Below, piece by piece: positions 1 through 9,648 of a stretch of 64,000 nucleotides of DNA (the stretch's first letter is position 1; the number at the start of each line of letters is the position of its first letter). The stretch lies in NCBI GenBank assembly GCA_022709385.1, contig JAKLIX010000009.1, positions 62,001 to 126,000 of the forward strand, given 5' to 3'. This stretch comes from Bacteroidota bacterium. GTDB lineage: Bacteria > Bacteroidota > Bacteroidia > Bacteroidales > CAIXZF01. The notes under the pieces were generated by a model. That model had not been told where the DNA came from. It ran no database searches and was given only the letters and a program-made list of their open reading frames with translations. Made by a program: the position numbers and the translations under genes.

Positions 1-917
1 TAAACACATACGGAATCACGGTCGACAGCATGGGGCGGCAGATGGGTCTGTTGCCCGGCGATAAGATCATTGCCATTGACGGTAAGGTTGTGGAAGATTT
101 CTCAAAGATACCCGGCAGGCTGATTCTGGATGAAGCAAAGGTGATCAGGGTAAACAGGGATGGTATAGAAACAGATGTGTTCATCCCCGAAGGATTTTTA
201 CGCAGGCTGCTCAAGCACAGGTCTGCCGATTTCATCGGTGTCAGAACACCCTTTACCGTTGGAAAACTGGCAAACGAAGGCCCTGCAGAAAAAGCAGGCC
301 TGAAAACCGGAGACCGGCTGATCGGAGTCGCCGGCGTGAGTACGCCGTTTTTCGATCAGTTCCGTGAGGAAGTCAGAAAATACAGCGGAAAGCAGGCCAC
401 TATCAGCCTGATCCGCACAGGCGACACCCTTGCCATCCCGGTGAACGTATCAGAACAGGGCCTGATCGGAGTGTACAATCAGCCCCTGAGTTATTATTTC
501 CAGTTCAGCCATCAGGGCTACCCGGTCCTGGCCGCCATTCCCGCCGGAGTCATCAAAGCTTACAGGGGAATCGGGAATTATCTCAAGCAGCTCAGGTTGT
601 TGTTTTCACCGGAATTGAAAGCATATGAATCGGTGGGAGGTTTTATCACCATCGGGAACATCTTTCCCTCTGCCTGGAACTGGCCGGCTTTTTGGGAATT
701 GACAGCTTTTCTCTCCATCATGCTGGCCATCCTGAATGTGCTACCCATCCCCGCACTCGACGGAGGACATGTACTGTTCCTGCTATACGAAATAGTGACC
801 AGGAGAAAACCGAGCGACAAGTTCCTTGAATACGCACAAATCGTCGGTATGATCCTCTTGTTTGCCCTGCTGATCTTTGCCAACGGTAATGATATTATCC
901 GTCTCTTCAGGAATTAA
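1..917 (+). CDS. rseP: RseP-type site-2 metalloprotease, C-terminal part (5' end outside window)
   Basis: This is the C-terminal ~305 residues of an intramembrane zinc protease of the RseP/site-2 protease family, which cleaves membrane-anchored anti-sigma factors. The reading frame is open back to base 3, so the first ATG at 30 is internal and the gene starts upstream. Two PDZ-like regions are visible: one at the start (LLPGDKIIAIDG) and a second further on (EGPAEKAGLKTGDRLIGVAG). Near bases 752-770 the sequence PALDGGH matches the family's second metal-binding motif (LDGGH) inside a hydrophobic segment, and another hydrophobic helix lies at the end. The HExxH active site is expected in the missing N-terminus. 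It is followed by 275 bases of non-coding DNA before porP. The family call is secure; the substrate is unknown. Confidence 0.9.
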   Translation, partial: NTYGITVDSMGRQMGLLPGDKIIAIDGKVVEDFSKIPGRLILDEAKVIRVNRDGIETDVFIPEGFLRRLLKHRSADFIGVRTPFTVGKLANEGPAEKAGLKTGDRLIGVAGVSTPFFDQFREEVRKYSGKQATISLIRTGDTLAIPVNVSEQGLIGVYNQPLSYYFQFSHQGYPVLAAIPAGVIKAYRGIGNYLKQLRLLFSPELKAYESVGGFITIGNIFPSAWNWPAFWELTAFLSIMLAILNVLPIPALDGGHVLFLLYEIVTRRKPSDKFLEYAQIVGMILLFALLIFANGNDIIRLFRN

Positions 918-1055
918 GGCTCCGGTTTAAGGCCTGTATTGTAACTTTTTATTCATCCGGCTGTATAAAAACCCAAAGAAACAGGGGTGTTGAAGACAAC
1001 GAAATGCAGCTTGTGCTGTCATTGATGAATGTGGTTGTACAAGGACAAGCCTGCA

Positions 1056-1120
1056 CCCCAATGAAGCCAGTTCCCGGGAGTTTGCTTTTATCCGGCTCCC
1101 GGAATGAGTATAAATTGGGG
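1056..1120. other. nested inverted repeat upstream of porP
   Basis: In the gap between rseP and porP, CCCCAAT (1056-1062) pairs with ATTGGGG (1114-1120), and inside it CCGGGAG (1074-1080) pairs with CTCCCGG (1096-1102). No T-tract follows, so it does not look like a simple intrinsic terminator. It could be a structured 5' leader or a processing/pausing site before the T9SS operon. An imperfect -7-like sequence (AAATTTTG, about 1133-1140) lies just downstream. Only the pairing itself is seen; any function is inferred. Confidence 0.4.
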
Positions 1121-1192
1121 CATTCTTGTAATAAATTTTGTATAACTCGAAAAAAAGTTGTTATTTTACCCCCCTTTTCTAAGCGCTTTATT

Positions 1193-2137
1193 ATGAAAAA
1201 AGTATTTGGCGCCTTACTGTTGTTTTCGTTCATGGGTGTAACATTGCATGCCCAGCAGGAAGCACAGTTCACGCAATACATGTTTAACAACATGTCGATA
1301 AATCCGGCTTTTGCCGGGAGCAATGAGGCCATTTGCTTTACCGGTCTTGCAAGACAGCAGTGGTTTGGAATCAAGGAGGGGGGAGATAATGTGGCTCCCC
1401 GCACTTTCCTGGTTTCGCTTGACGCTCCCGTGAACATCCTTCACGGGGGGCTCGGCGCCACCGTTTTTCAGGACCAGCTCGGTTTTGAAAAGAATGTGGG
1501 GCTTCGTCTGAATTATGCCTATCGATTTAACCTGGGCAACGGCATGTTATCTTTCGGTGCACAGGCCGGTTTTCTCAACAAGACGATCGATTTCTCCAAA
1601 TTCAGACCCCTGGATGAGGGAGACCCTGTCCTTGTTTCCTCCTCCAAGGAAAGCAATTTCACCACCGACTTCGGCTTTGGCGCATTTTACAAACTACCCG
1701 GAAAGTTCCATGTCGGTCTGTCTGCCATACAGCTGACAGGGGCCAAACAACCCATCGGCAAAGCCGAATACAGCAACAAACAGCACATCTTCGTGACCGC
1801 CGGTTATGAATATACCCTTCCTGACAACCCTGAATTCGAGATTCTTCCCTCGCTGCTTGTAAAGACAGACGGTGCCGCTGCCCAGTATGATGTTACGGCA
1901 ATGTTGCGGTACAATAATAAATTCTGGGGTGGCGTTAGTTACAGAGTTCAGGATGCCATTGCCATACTGATGGGAATGCATGTGAAAAATTTCCGGATCG
2001 GGTACTCCTACGATATCACTACCTCTAAACTCACCAAGGCTGGCAGTACCGGAAGTCATGAGATCATGGCAGGTTATTGCTTCAAGATCATTATCGAAAA
2101 ACCAAGAAAGTCTTACAGAAACACCCGGTTCCTCTAA
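1193..2137 (+). CDS. porP: PorP/SprF-family type IX secretion outer-membrane protein
   Basis: This 314-residue protein of the PorP/SprF family is an outer-membrane beta-barrel that associates with the T9SS machinery. The frame is open further upstream, but ATG 1193 gives a proper signal peptide (MKKVFGALLLFSFMGV...LHAQ) followed by the family's N-terminal signature QYMFNNMSINPAFAGS. The rest is rich in alternating beta strands typical of a barrel. It is the first gene of a five-gene run with gldK, gldL, gldM and gldN, the standard T9SS core order in Bacteroidota, and gldK begins within 25 bases of its stop. Whether it works with GldKLMN or with a gliding adhesin cannot be told from sequence. 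Confidence 0.92.
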   Translation: MKKVFGALLLFSFMGVTLHAQQEAQFTQYMFNNMSINPAFAGSNEAICFTGLARQQWFGIKEGGDNVAPRTFLVSLDAPVNILHGGLGATVFQDQLGFEKNVGLRLNYAYRFNLGNGMLSFGAQAGFLNKTIDFSKFRPLDEGDPVLVSSSKESNFTTDFGFGAFYKLPGKFHVGLSAIQLTGAKQPIGKAEYSNKQHIFVTAGYEYTLPDNPEFEILPSLLVKTDGAAAQYDVTAMLRYNNKFWGGVSYRVQDAIAILMGMHVKNFRIGYSYDITTSKLTKAGSTGSHEIMAGYCFKIIIEKPRKSYRNTRFL

Positions 2138-2159
2138 CATGAATAAAACAACAGGTCAT

Positions 2160-3515
2160 ATGAAAAGACTCATTTTCCTTCTGCTCATCGGCTTAGCGCT
2201 TGCAAGTTGCAGAAATTCCGGGAATGGAGAACTGATCGGCGTACAGGACCGTGATCCTTTTTACCAGCCTGACCCGTTCGGGATGGTATTTGTTCCGGCC
2301 GGCAGTTACACCATGGGCGCCGGAGACCAGGATGTTCCCTATGCCATGGTTTACCAGCCGAGAACAGTGACCGTGCAGGCCTTCTATATGGATGAAACGG
2401 AGATCACAAACAATGAATACAGGCAATTCGTATTCTGGGTCAGGGACTCCATTGCGCTGAAGCTTCTGGGCGACCAGGATCCGGATGAATACCTGATCAG
2501 CGAGAATGAGTATGGCGAGCCGTGGGATCCTCCCTTTCTTGACTGGAAAGCTTCCATCGACTATGAGGATCAGACCACCAGGGAGATTCTCAACGAAATG
2601 TATCTTCCCGAGCATGAAAGGTATTATCGTATCAAACAGCTCGACACCCGCAAACTGAATTTTGAATATTACTGGATCGATTTAAAGGCTGCCGCAAAGA
2701 AGGATTTCTCAAGCCCGGGCAACAACGAGGCAGGAAGTCTGAACAACCGTCCGCAGGGCTTGAAGGACCGCTCGGTTTATATCCGTAAGGAGGTCATCAA
2801 CGTTTATCCCGACACCCTTGCCTGGGTGCATGATTATGCCTATTCTTTCAACGAGCCGATGACAGACAAATATTTCTGGCATCCTGCCTATGATCATTAC
2901 CCGGTGGTAGGGGTCAGCTGGAAACAAGCCAGGGCATTCTGTATGTGGCGTTCACAACTGTTGCACAGTTACAATATCAAGCGTGGTGAAGTGGTTTTCA
3001 ACGACTTCCGGCTTCCGAGCGAATCTGAATGGGAATGGGCTGCCAGGGGCGGATTGCAGTTGAGTCCTTATCCCTGGGGCGGACCCTATATCAGGAATAC
3101 GGAAGGTTGTTTCCTTGGGAATTACAAACCGCTGAGGGGTAACTATATCGATGACGGCGGTATCCAGACAGTCATCGTCGCCCACTATGCCCCGAACGAT
3201 TTTGGCCTTTACGATATGTCGGGCAATGTTGCCGAATGGTGCAATGATGCATTCGACGAATCAGCCTTCAACTTCACATGGGATCTGAATGCCTCCTATG
3301 ATTACAATGCAAAAGAAACAGATCCTCCCGTACTGAAACGGAAAGTGATCAGAGGCGGATCATGGAAAGATGTCGGATACTTCCTCCAGGTGAACGCCAG
3401 AACCTATGAATACCAGGATACAGCCAAGTGTTACATAGGTTTCCGCTGCGTACAAACCTATCTTGGACGTCAGAAGGATGATAATCCCAACACCTCTTCC
3501 AACATTTACAACTAA
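2160..3515 (+). CDS. gldK: GldK lipoprotein of the type IX secretion system
   Basis: GldK/PorK is the outer-membrane lipoprotein that forms the periplasmic ring of the T9SS with GldN. ATG 2160 gives a lipoprotein signal (MKRLIFLLLIGLALASC) with the lipidated Cys at residue 17; an in-frame ATG at 2139 would add seven residues and is less likely. The mature part (451 residues in all) is a formylglycine-generating-enzyme/sulfatase-modifying fold, shown by MVFVPAGSYTMGAG early on, then VVGVSWKQARAFCMW, RLPSESEWEWAARGG and YDMSGNVAEWCNDAF, and a terminal region with RGGSW and YIGFRCV. In GldK this fold is structural rather than catalytic. The gene sits between porP and gldL. Confidence 0.95.
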   Translation: MKRLIFLLLIGLALASCRNSGNGELIGVQDRDPFYQPDPFGMVFVPAGSYTMGAGDQDVPYAMVYQPRTVTVQAFYMDETEITNNEYRQFVFWVRDSIALKLLGDQDPDEYLISENEYGEPWDPPFLDWKASIDYEDQTTREILNEMYLPEHERYYRIKQLDTRKLNFEYYWIDLKAAAKKDFSSPGNNEAGSLNNRPQGLKDRSVYIRKEVINVYPDTLAWVHDYAYSFNEPMTDKYFWHPAYDHYPVVGVSWKQARAFCMWRSQLLHSYNIKRGEVVFNDFRLPSESEWEWAARGGLQLSPYPWGGPYIRNTEGCFLGNYKPLRGNYIDDGGIQTVIVAHYAPNDFGLYDMSGNVAEWCNDAFDESAFNFTWDLNASYDYNAKETDPPVLKRKVIRGGSWKDVGYFLQVNARTYEYQDTAKCYIGFRCVQTYLGRQKDDNPNTSSNIYN

Positions 3516-3595
3516 AATGCAGGTTGATTTGAATCTTCCTGGACACGATATTTCTAACCTCCTATTTATTAATCTCTAAAAATCAAACATTTATC

Positions 3596-4624
3596 ATGGG
3601 GCTTAACAGTTTAGTCAGAAGCAAGAAGTTTAAAAACTTCATGTCCAAACTCTACGGATGGGGTGCAGCCGTGGTTATTCTGGGTGCTCTTTTCAAGATC
3701 AACCATTATCCCGGGGCAAACCTTATGTTGATCATTGGTCTGGGGACAGAGGCCACGATCTTCTTTTTCTCTGCATTTGAACCACCATATGTGGAACCTG
3801 ACTGGAGTCTTGTTTATCCAGAACTGGCCGGTATGTACCACGGTCAAGAAACCGAAATGCCCATCAAGAACAAGGATCTGACCAAAGAACTGGATAAAAT
3901 GCTGGCTGATGCGAAAATCGGGCCGGAGCTGATACACAGTTTGAGTAAAGGCCTTCACAACCTTAGTGAAAACACTTCAAAACTCGGCGAAGTGACCAAT
4001 GCCGCCGTAGCCACCGAAGATTACGTTAAAAATGTGAAGGCTGCCACCTCCACCGTTGGTGATCTGACCCAGGCTTATAAAAAGCAATCTGATGTCCTGA
4101 GCCAGGAAAATCAGGTTTCGGAGGAGTATTTCAAAAGCCTTAAATCAGCATCCAGTTCAGCCGCAAACCTTGCCAGTGCTTATGCCAGCGCTTCAGAGAC
4201 GATCAAATCAGATCTGAATTCTACCAAAGACCTTGTCGGCAACATGAGTAATGCAGCCGCATCAGCCAAGATACTGCAGGAAAGCTATGTGAAATCAGCC
4301 GAGATCCTTGCTAAATCTGCTGCAGCCCTGGATTTCAGTTCTATTGAAGGTGGTGCCTATATGCAGCAATTGCAGAAAATCTCCGGGAACCTGTCAGCCC
4401 TCAACTCAGTGTACGAACTGCAACTCAAGGCCAACGAAGGCAATGTACAGCTGAACAAAGATCTTCAGGATAAATATGCGCTTTTCCTGAAGAACCTGAA
4501 CGAATCCATTGAACAAACCTCACAATACAAACAGGGCGTTGAAATGTTGGCCCAGAATGTTGCCGCACTCAATAAGGTGTATGGTAATATGCTGGTTGCC
4601 ATGAATGTAAACCCCGGAAAGTAA
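3596..4624 (+). CDS. gldL: GldL, inner-membrane motor subunit of type IX secretion
   Basis: GldL/PorL, 342 residues, with GldM forms the proton-driven inner-membrane motor that powers T9SS and gliding. The N-terminus is diagnostic: a basic start, then two transmembrane helices (about residues 20-34 and 43-60) carrying WGAAVVILGALFKINHYPG and GLGTEATIFFFSAFEPP. Glu52 in the second helix matches the conserved membrane glutamate implicated in ion flow. The remaining ~270 residues are a cytoplasmic helical region rich in Ala, Ser and Lys (repeated SAASSA/NLASAYASA-like heptads), longer than the minimal family form and likely coiled coil. It lies between gldK and gldM. Confidence 0.96.
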   Translation: MGLNSLVRSKKFKNFMSKLYGWGAAVVILGALFKINHYPGANLMLIIGLGTEATIFFFSAFEPPYVEPDWSLVYPELAGMYHGQETEMPIKNKDLTKELDKMLADAKIGPELIHSLSKGLHNLSENTSKLGEVTNAAVATEDYVKNVKAATSTVGDLTQAYKKQSDVLSQENQVSEEYFKSLKSASSSAANLASAYASASETIKSDLNSTKDLVGNMSNAAASAKILQESYVKSAEILAKSAAALDFSSIEGGAYMQQLQKISGNLSALNSVYELQLKANEGNVQLNKDLQDKYALFLKNLNESIEQTSQYKQGVEMLAQNVAALNKVYGNMLVAMNVNPGK

Positions 4625-4666
4625 TCAGCAGTAACTCGCAGTACCAAACCTTAATATTTAGACAAA

Positions 4667-6340
4667 ATGGCCGGATACAAGGAAACACCGAGGCAAAAAA
4701 TGATTGCCATGATGTATCTGGTTTTGACTGCACTGCTGGCTTTGAATGTATCTGTCGAGATCCTCAACGCATTTATCATCGTGAACCGAAGTATCGAGAA
4801 TACGAATAAAAGCGTTGCAGGTAAGGTAGAATGGATCATGGATAAATTCAAACAGCAATATGCACTTAACCAGAACAAGGTTGGTCCCCACTGGGAAAAG
4901 GCCCAGCACGCTCAGCAGCTTGCCCAGAATATGATCAACTATATTGAAAATCTAAAATTGAAAGTCGTGATGGTTTCTGAAGGCGTTGACTCCCTCAAGG
5001 CCGTCCAGAAATTCTATCAGGTTGAATACCGCCAGCACCCCACCAATCCAAAGGATTCGATACCGGTGCTGACCTTGCAGTTGCATGAAGTACCCACCAG
5101 GGATAAATATGACGAATCGACCCACTTTTTTATCGGTTCTTCCCAGGACGGGTCGGCAGGAAAAGCCAGGGAACTGAAAAACAGAATCATCGATTTCAAG
5201 AAAAACATGCTTAACCTGGTAACTGAAGGCTCCAGAGCCAACTTCAAAATGGGTCTGGATACCGATGGACCGTTTTACGATGCCGACCGCAGAAAACAAA
5301 ACTGGGAGATGCATCATTTCTATCATACCATCCTTGCCGCCGATGTTACCATATTAAATAAGCTGATCAACGAAGTCCAGACCACTGTCTTTGATGTGGT
5401 GAACCACTTGTTTGCCTCCATCAGCGAAACAGATTTCAAGTTTGACAAGATTGCGGCAAGGGTTGTTCCTCAAACCCGGTATATTTTCCAGGGCGATGAA
5501 TACAATGCTGAAATCTTCGTTGCAGCATATGACACCAAAACAAACCCTGAGGTTTACATTGTGGAAGGTGCTGATACTGTTACGGATGCCAACCTGAAAG
5601 GCGCCAAACAGATTGAAGGGGTAAACGGCCTTGTCAGCCTGAAAATACCTGCCGGCGGAGAAGGAATTAAAAAATATGCCGGAGTGATCATGGTAAAAAC
5701 TCCGACAGGGGAAATAAACAAGCACTATTTCAATGACGAATACGTGGTTGCCAGACCCTCCCTTACCGTTTCGGCTACCAAAATGAACGTGTTCTATATC
5801 GGTGTAGATAACCCTGTTTCCATTTCCGTACCCGGGGTCCCGACTGAAAAGGTCCGGCCTACCATCACCGTTGGTTCTCTTAACAGGGACGCCACCGGAA
5901 AAGACTGGATCGTCAGGGTACCCCGAGAAGCTTCGGGACAAAAAACCACCATTTCTGTCAGTGCAGGGGACGGGAAAGATACCAAGAGTATGGGAGGAGT
6001 CGAATTCAGGGTGAAGCGCGTTCCGGATCCGGTACCATTTATGGGCAGGATAAACAGCGGTCCGATCGCCCGCGAGGAATTGCTCATTTCCTCCGTTATC
6101 CCGCGTATGCCGCAAGACTTTGATTTTGAACTCAATTTCCTTATCCAGTCCTTTACTTTTGTTTCAACCGCCAGCGGTGACATCTACCAGAGGAATATTA
6201 ACGGCAACCAGCTGACGGAAGAGGTAAAGAAATTTATCCGTACTGCCCGCCGCGGACAGAAAATATGGGTTGAAAACATCGTGGCTCAGGGCCCTGACGG
6301 CAACCGCCGCCTGGCAACCATGAGTCTTGAAATTAAATAA
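4667..6340 (+). CDS. gldM: GldM, periplasm-spanning motor subunit of type IX secretion
   Basis: GldM/PorM, 557 residues, has one N-terminal transmembrane helix inserted in the GldL ring and a long periplasmic part that reaches the GldK/GldN ring. The start MAGYKETPRQKMIAMMYLV is typical: a short cytoplasmic stretch with conserved Arg9, then a single helix (about residues 12-32). The periplasmic region begins with a helical domain (about 40-220), followed by three Ig-like beta domains (about 220-557), consistent with the known D1-D4 architecture. Start ATG 4667 is 42 bases after gldL. Full length, with no sign of damage. Confidence 0.96.
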   Translation: MAGYKETPRQKMIAMMYLVLTALLALNVSVEILNAFIIVNRSIENTNKSVAGKVEWIMDKFKQQYALNQNKVGPHWEKAQHAQQLAQNMINYIENLKLKVVMVSEGVDSLKAVQKFYQVEYRQHPTNPKDSIPVLTLQLHEVPTRDKYDESTHFFIGSSQDGSAGKARELKNRIIDFKKNMLNLVTEGSRANFKMGLDTDGPFYDADRRKQNWEMHHFYHTILAADVTILNKLINEVQTTVFDVVNHLFASISETDFKFDKIAARVVPQTRYIFQGDEYNAEIFVAAYDTKTNPEVYIVEGADTVTDANLKGAKQIEGVNGLVSLKIPAGGEGIKKYAGVIMVKTPTGEINKHYFNDEYVVARPSLTVSATKMNVFYIGVDNPVSISVPGVPTEKVRPTITVGSLNRDATGKDWIVRVPREASGQKTTISVSAGDGKDTKSMGGVEFRVKRVPDPVPFMGRINSGPIAREELLISSVIPRMPQDFDFELNFLIQSFTFVSTASGDIYQRNINGNQLTEEVKKFIRTARRGQKIWVENIVAQGPDGNRRLATMSLEIK

Positions 6341-6362
6341 AACGCATAAAGTAACAGGTAAT

Positions 6363-7217
6363 ATGAAAAGGTCCGTCATCACTATCGCCCTGCTGTTCCT
6401 GCTTGCCGGTGTCACCCTCAGATCCGGTGCCCAGGTCATGGACAGCCCTCCCAGAGACGGGATATTTGATAAAATACATACCGTCGAAAGGAAACCAATC
6501 CCCTATTCAGCCTTGCGTGAAGCTGATGTGATCTGGTCAAACCGTATCTGGCGTGCCATTGACCTGCGCCAGAAAATCAACCAGCCTTTCTATTACCCTG
6601 AAAATCCGCACAATGGCTGGAGAAATCTTATGACTGTGATCATGGATGCGCTAAAGGAAGGGACTATCAGCGCCTACCAGATTTCTCCCACCGACGAGTT
6701 CACCAGCCCACTCACCTACGAAGAAATCCTCGGAAGTCTTGAACGAACTGATACAGTGCAACTCGTCAGACCATATCCGCCCTACGACATGTACGATACA
6801 GTCATGACAACCAAATTCAATCCAATGGATATCAAAATGTTCCGTCTGAAAGAAGACGTGTATTTTGATAAACAACGTTCTGAAATGGGTGTCAGGATCA
6901 TCGGCCTCTGCCCGGTAAGGGATAATTTCGGAGAAGATGGCGTCTTCCGTGGCAAAGAACCCCTGTTCTGGGTTTACTTCCCAGAAATCAGACAGATACT
7001 GGCAAAAGCAGAAGTGTTTAACCGCTTCAACGATGCAGAAAGAAGAACCTACGAAGACATCTTCTGGAAAAGAATGTTCGACAGTTACATCATTAAAGAG
7101 AAAAATGTTTATGACAGGAAGATTGCGGACTATGCCATCGGCCTTGACGCACTTCTTGAATCTGAACGGATACAGGATGAACTGTTCAAGTTTGAACATG
7201 ACCTTTGGGAGTTTTAG
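6363..7217 (+). CDS. gldN: GldN, periplasmic ring protein of type IX secretion
   Basis: GldN/PorN, 284 residues, is the periplasmic partner of GldK in the T9SS ring. The frame opens at 6327, but ATG 6363 gives a clean signal peptide (MKRSVITIALLFLLAGVTLRSGAQ). The mature part carries family features: a conserved early region with DVIWSNRIWRAIDLRQKINQ, a YPEN...GWRNLM stretch, the KMFRLKEDVYFDKQRSEM strand region, then LFWVYFPEIRQ and a C-terminal helical region. It is the last gene of the operon, followed 18 bases later by a strong terminator. Confidence 0.95.
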   Translation: MKRSVITIALLFLLAGVTLRSGAQVMDSPPRDGIFDKIHTVERKPIPYSALREADVIWSNRIWRAIDLRQKINQPFYYPENPHNGWRNLMTVIMDALKEGTISAYQISPTDEFTSPLTYEEILGSLERTDTVQLVRPYPPYDMYDTVMTTKFNPMDIKMFRLKEDVYFDKQRSEMGVRIIGLCPVRDNFGEDGVFRGKEPLFWVYFPEIRQILAKAEVFNRFNDAERRTYEDIFWKRMFDSYIIKEKNVYDRKIADYAIGLDALLESERIQDELFKFEHDLWEF

Positions 7218-7235
7218 TAAATACCAGACTGTTGA

Positions 7236-7267
7236 AAAGGCTGCCTCCCCCGGGCAGCCTTTTTTTA
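7236..7267 (+). terminator. intrinsic terminator after gldN
   Basis: The stem AAAGGCTGCC (7236-7245) pairs with GGCAGCCTTT (7253-7262) around a C-rich loop, and the right arm runs into a tract of seven T. This is a textbook rho-independent terminator, placed 18 bases after the gldN stop, and marks the end of the T9SS operon. Confidence 0.9.
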
Positions 7268-7312
7268 TCCCCGGACCTGAAAATCACAGTTTTTTATTCC
7301 TATTCTTCAGAT

Positions 7313-7320
7313 TATCTTTG
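7313..7320 (+). promoter_or_regulatory. Bacteroidota -7 box for recG
   Basis: TATCTTTG matches the Bacteroidota -7 consensus TAnnTTTG exactly, 32 bases before the recG start and downstream of the gldN terminator. A T-rich stretch lies near the expected -33 position but has no clear TTG. Confidence 0.5.
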
Positions 7321-7352
7321 TCTTTTTACTCACCAAAACCGCCTTCCTGCCA

Positions 7353-9461
7353 ATGCAGCCGGACGATATCTGGAATAAGCCCGTCGAATTTATCAAAGGT
7401 GTCGGACCCAAGAGGGCGGAACTCCTCAGAAAGGAAATCAGTGTTTCAACCGCGGGAGACCTTCTGACTTTCTACCCTTTCCGGTATGTTGACAGAAGTA
7501 AATACCTGAATATCCGTGAAATCAATAGTGATCAAGTTTATGTTCAGATCAGGGGAAGACTGCTCTCTGTGAACCTTGTGGGAAAGCCCGGTTCCGAAAG
7601 ACTTACGGCATTGCTCAGGGATCAGTGTGGGGTGATCGAGCTGATTTGGTTCAAAGGGATCAAGTGGATTAAAAGCGGACTGATCCCTGACCAGGAGTAT
7701 GTTGTATTCGGTAAACCCGCCTGGTTCAACGGTCAATACAACATCCCGCACCCTGAAATGGATCTGTACACACCGGCCCGCGAAACCGCCGCTGATCCTT
7801 TACAACCTTATTACAGCACCACGGAAAAACTGAAAACCGCCGGTCTCGACAGCCGTGGAATCAGAAAAGTAATGAAAACCCTGGTTGACAATATCTCCGG
7901 CGATATTCCGGAAAACCTGCCTGATTCCCTGATCGGGATTTTCAAATTGCCAGACAGAGAAACTGCCCTGAAACATATCCATTTTCCTCCCGACCCGGAT
8001 CGCTTAAAACGGGCTCAGGCAAGGTTACGTTTTGAGGAGTTGTTTTTCATACAGTTACGACTGCTCAGAAGCAGGTTTTATCGCCAGCAACATTTCAAGG
8101 GATTTATTTTCAGCCGGATAGGAGATCATGTGAACCGTTTCTACCGTGAGCACCTGCCTTTCGACCTTACTGATGCCCAGAAAAAGGTGATCAGGGAAAT
8201 CAGGGCTGACCTGGGCTCAGGAAAGCAAATGAATCGCTTGCTGCAGGGCGACGTTGGCAGCGGAAAAACCATGGTTGCCCTGATGACCATGCTGATTGCC
8301 CTCGACAACGGTTATCAGGCCAGCCTGATGGCACCCACGGAAATACTTGCCAACCAGCACTATGCAACTATCTCACGCATGCTGGAAAAGCTGGAGGTTC
8401 GCGTAGCATTGCTGACAGGATCAACAAAAGCGGCTGAAAGGAAAAAGATCCTGGAAGAACTTCAACAGGGGAAGATACAGATATTGATCGGCACACATGC
8501 CCTGATTGAAGAAAGTGTCCGCTTTGCTTCCCTGGGGATTGCAGTAATCGACGAACAGCACCGTTTTGGAGTAATGCAACGCGCACAGATGTGGGAGAAA
8601 AGCCCGAATCCTCCCCACGTGCTGGTAATGACAGCCACTCCAATTCCCAGGACACTTGCCATGACCCTGTACGGGGATCTTGATCTGTCGGTCATTGATG
8701 AACTCCCTCCGGGAAGAAAGCCGGTAAGAACCTATCATTTTGAGGAATCCCAGCGTCTCAGGGTGATCGGGTTCATACGAAAAAAGATCCTGGAAGGGCG
8801 GCAGGTTTACATCGTTTTTCCCCTGATCAACGAATCGGAAAGCCTCGATCTGAACTACCTGAAAGACGGTTTTGAAAGCGTCGGCAGGGATTTCCCCTAT
8901 CCTGACTATTCAGTGGGTATGGTACACGGACAAATGAAGCCTTCAGAACGGGACTATGAAATGGAACAGTTTGCAAAAGGACGTACCCAGATATTGGTTG
9001 CAACGACCGTCATTGAAGTCGGGGTGGACGTTCCAAACGCCAGTCTGATGGTGATTGAAAACGCAGAGCGCTTCGGCCTTTCACAGCTTCATCAGCTCAG
9101 GGGAAGAGTCGGAAGGGGTGCAGACCAGTCGTTCTGTATACTGTTGACCGGTGACAAACTTACGCATGAAGCAAAAAAAAGGATAGATACCATGGTCAAC
9201 ACGCAAGACGGGTTCCTTGTAGCCGAAGCCGACCTGAAACTCAGGGGGCCCGGTGAATTTCAGGGTACCCGGCAGAGTGGCCTGATAGAACTGAAAATTG
9301 CAGACATTGTGAGGGATGAAAAAATTCTGAAATCAGCCAGGCAGGCGGCCATGGATATCATGAAGCATGATCCGGAACTTCGTTTTCCGGAAAACAGGAC
9401 GCTGGCCATGAACCTTGCACAGTTGGAAAAAGACAGGATCAACCTTTCGAGAATAAGCTGA
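7353..9461 (+). CDS. recG: ATP-dependent DNA helicase RecG
   Basis: RecG, 702 residues, is the branch-migrating helicase that remodels stalled replication forks and Holliday junctions. The N-terminal ~270 residues hold a helix-hairpin-like start (FIKGVGPKRAELLRKE) and the OB-fold wedge domain. The helicase core follows: GDVGSGKT (Walker A, near base 8250), APTEILANQH, the RecG-type DEQHRFGV box, TATPIPRT, TVIEVGVDVPNA and QLRGRVGRG. The C-terminal region LKLRGPGEFQGTRQSG is also diagnostic. Length and motif order are normal. It appears to be a single-gene unit with its own promoter. Confidence 0.97.
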   Translation: MQPDDIWNKPVEFIKGVGPKRAELLRKEISVSTAGDLLTFYPFRYVDRSKYLNIREINSDQVYVQIRGRLLSVNLVGKPGSERLTALLRDQCGVIELIWFKGIKWIKSGLIPDQEYVVFGKPAWFNGQYNIPHPEMDLYTPARETAADPLQPYYSTTEKLKTAGLDSRGIRKVMKTLVDNISGDIPENLPDSLIGIFKLPDRETALKHIHFPPDPDRLKRAQARLRFEELFFIQLRLLRSRFYRQQHFKGFIFSRIGDHVNRFYREHLPFDLTDAQKKVIREIRADLGSGKQMNRLLQGDVGSGKTMVALMTMLIALDNGYQASLMAPTEILANQHYATISRMLEKLEVRVALLTGSTKAAERKKILEELQQGKIQILIGTHALIEESVRFASLGIAVIDEQHRFGVMQRAQMWEKSPNPPHVLVMTATPIPRTLAMTLYGDLDLSVIDELPPGRKPVRTYHFEESQRLRVIGFIRKKILEGRQVYIVFPLINESESLDLNYLKDGFESVGRDFPYPDYSVGMVHGQMKPSERDYEMEQFAKGRTQILVATTVIEVGVDVPNASLMVIENAERFGLSQLHQLRGRVGRGADQSFCILLTGDKLTHEAKKRIDTMVNTQDGFLVAEADLKLRGPGEFQGTRQSGLIELKIADIVRDEKILKSARQAAMDIMKHDPELRFPENRTLAMNLAQLEKDRINLSRIS

Positions 9462-9502
9462 AACCAGGGGAATCAGAGACTCCGGCGTTTCATAATTATC
9501 TG

Positions 9503-9510
9503 TATTTTTG
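9503..9510 (+). promoter_or_regulatory. Bacteroidota -7 box for pheT
   Basis: TATTTTTG fits TAnnTTTG, in the 187-base gap between recG and pheT, about 140 bases before the pheT ATG. No convincing -33 TTG was found. This implies a leader of about 130 nt, in which no obvious attenuator structure was seen. Confidence 0.4.
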
Positions 9511-9648
9511 CAAATTTCCACGAATAAACGCTTATTCTGATAAAATGTCCGGGTTTGGTAAACATTAACCGAAAATGATCATCAACGGGGCATTCTCCCG
9601 CATGAAACGGGACAGGCATGTGACTATTGAAATAAAAATTATGTATCA

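Noticed and set aside
5354..6115. 253-codon minus-strand frame inside gldM
   Set aside because: It lies fully antisense to a well-supported gene and its product has no family features.
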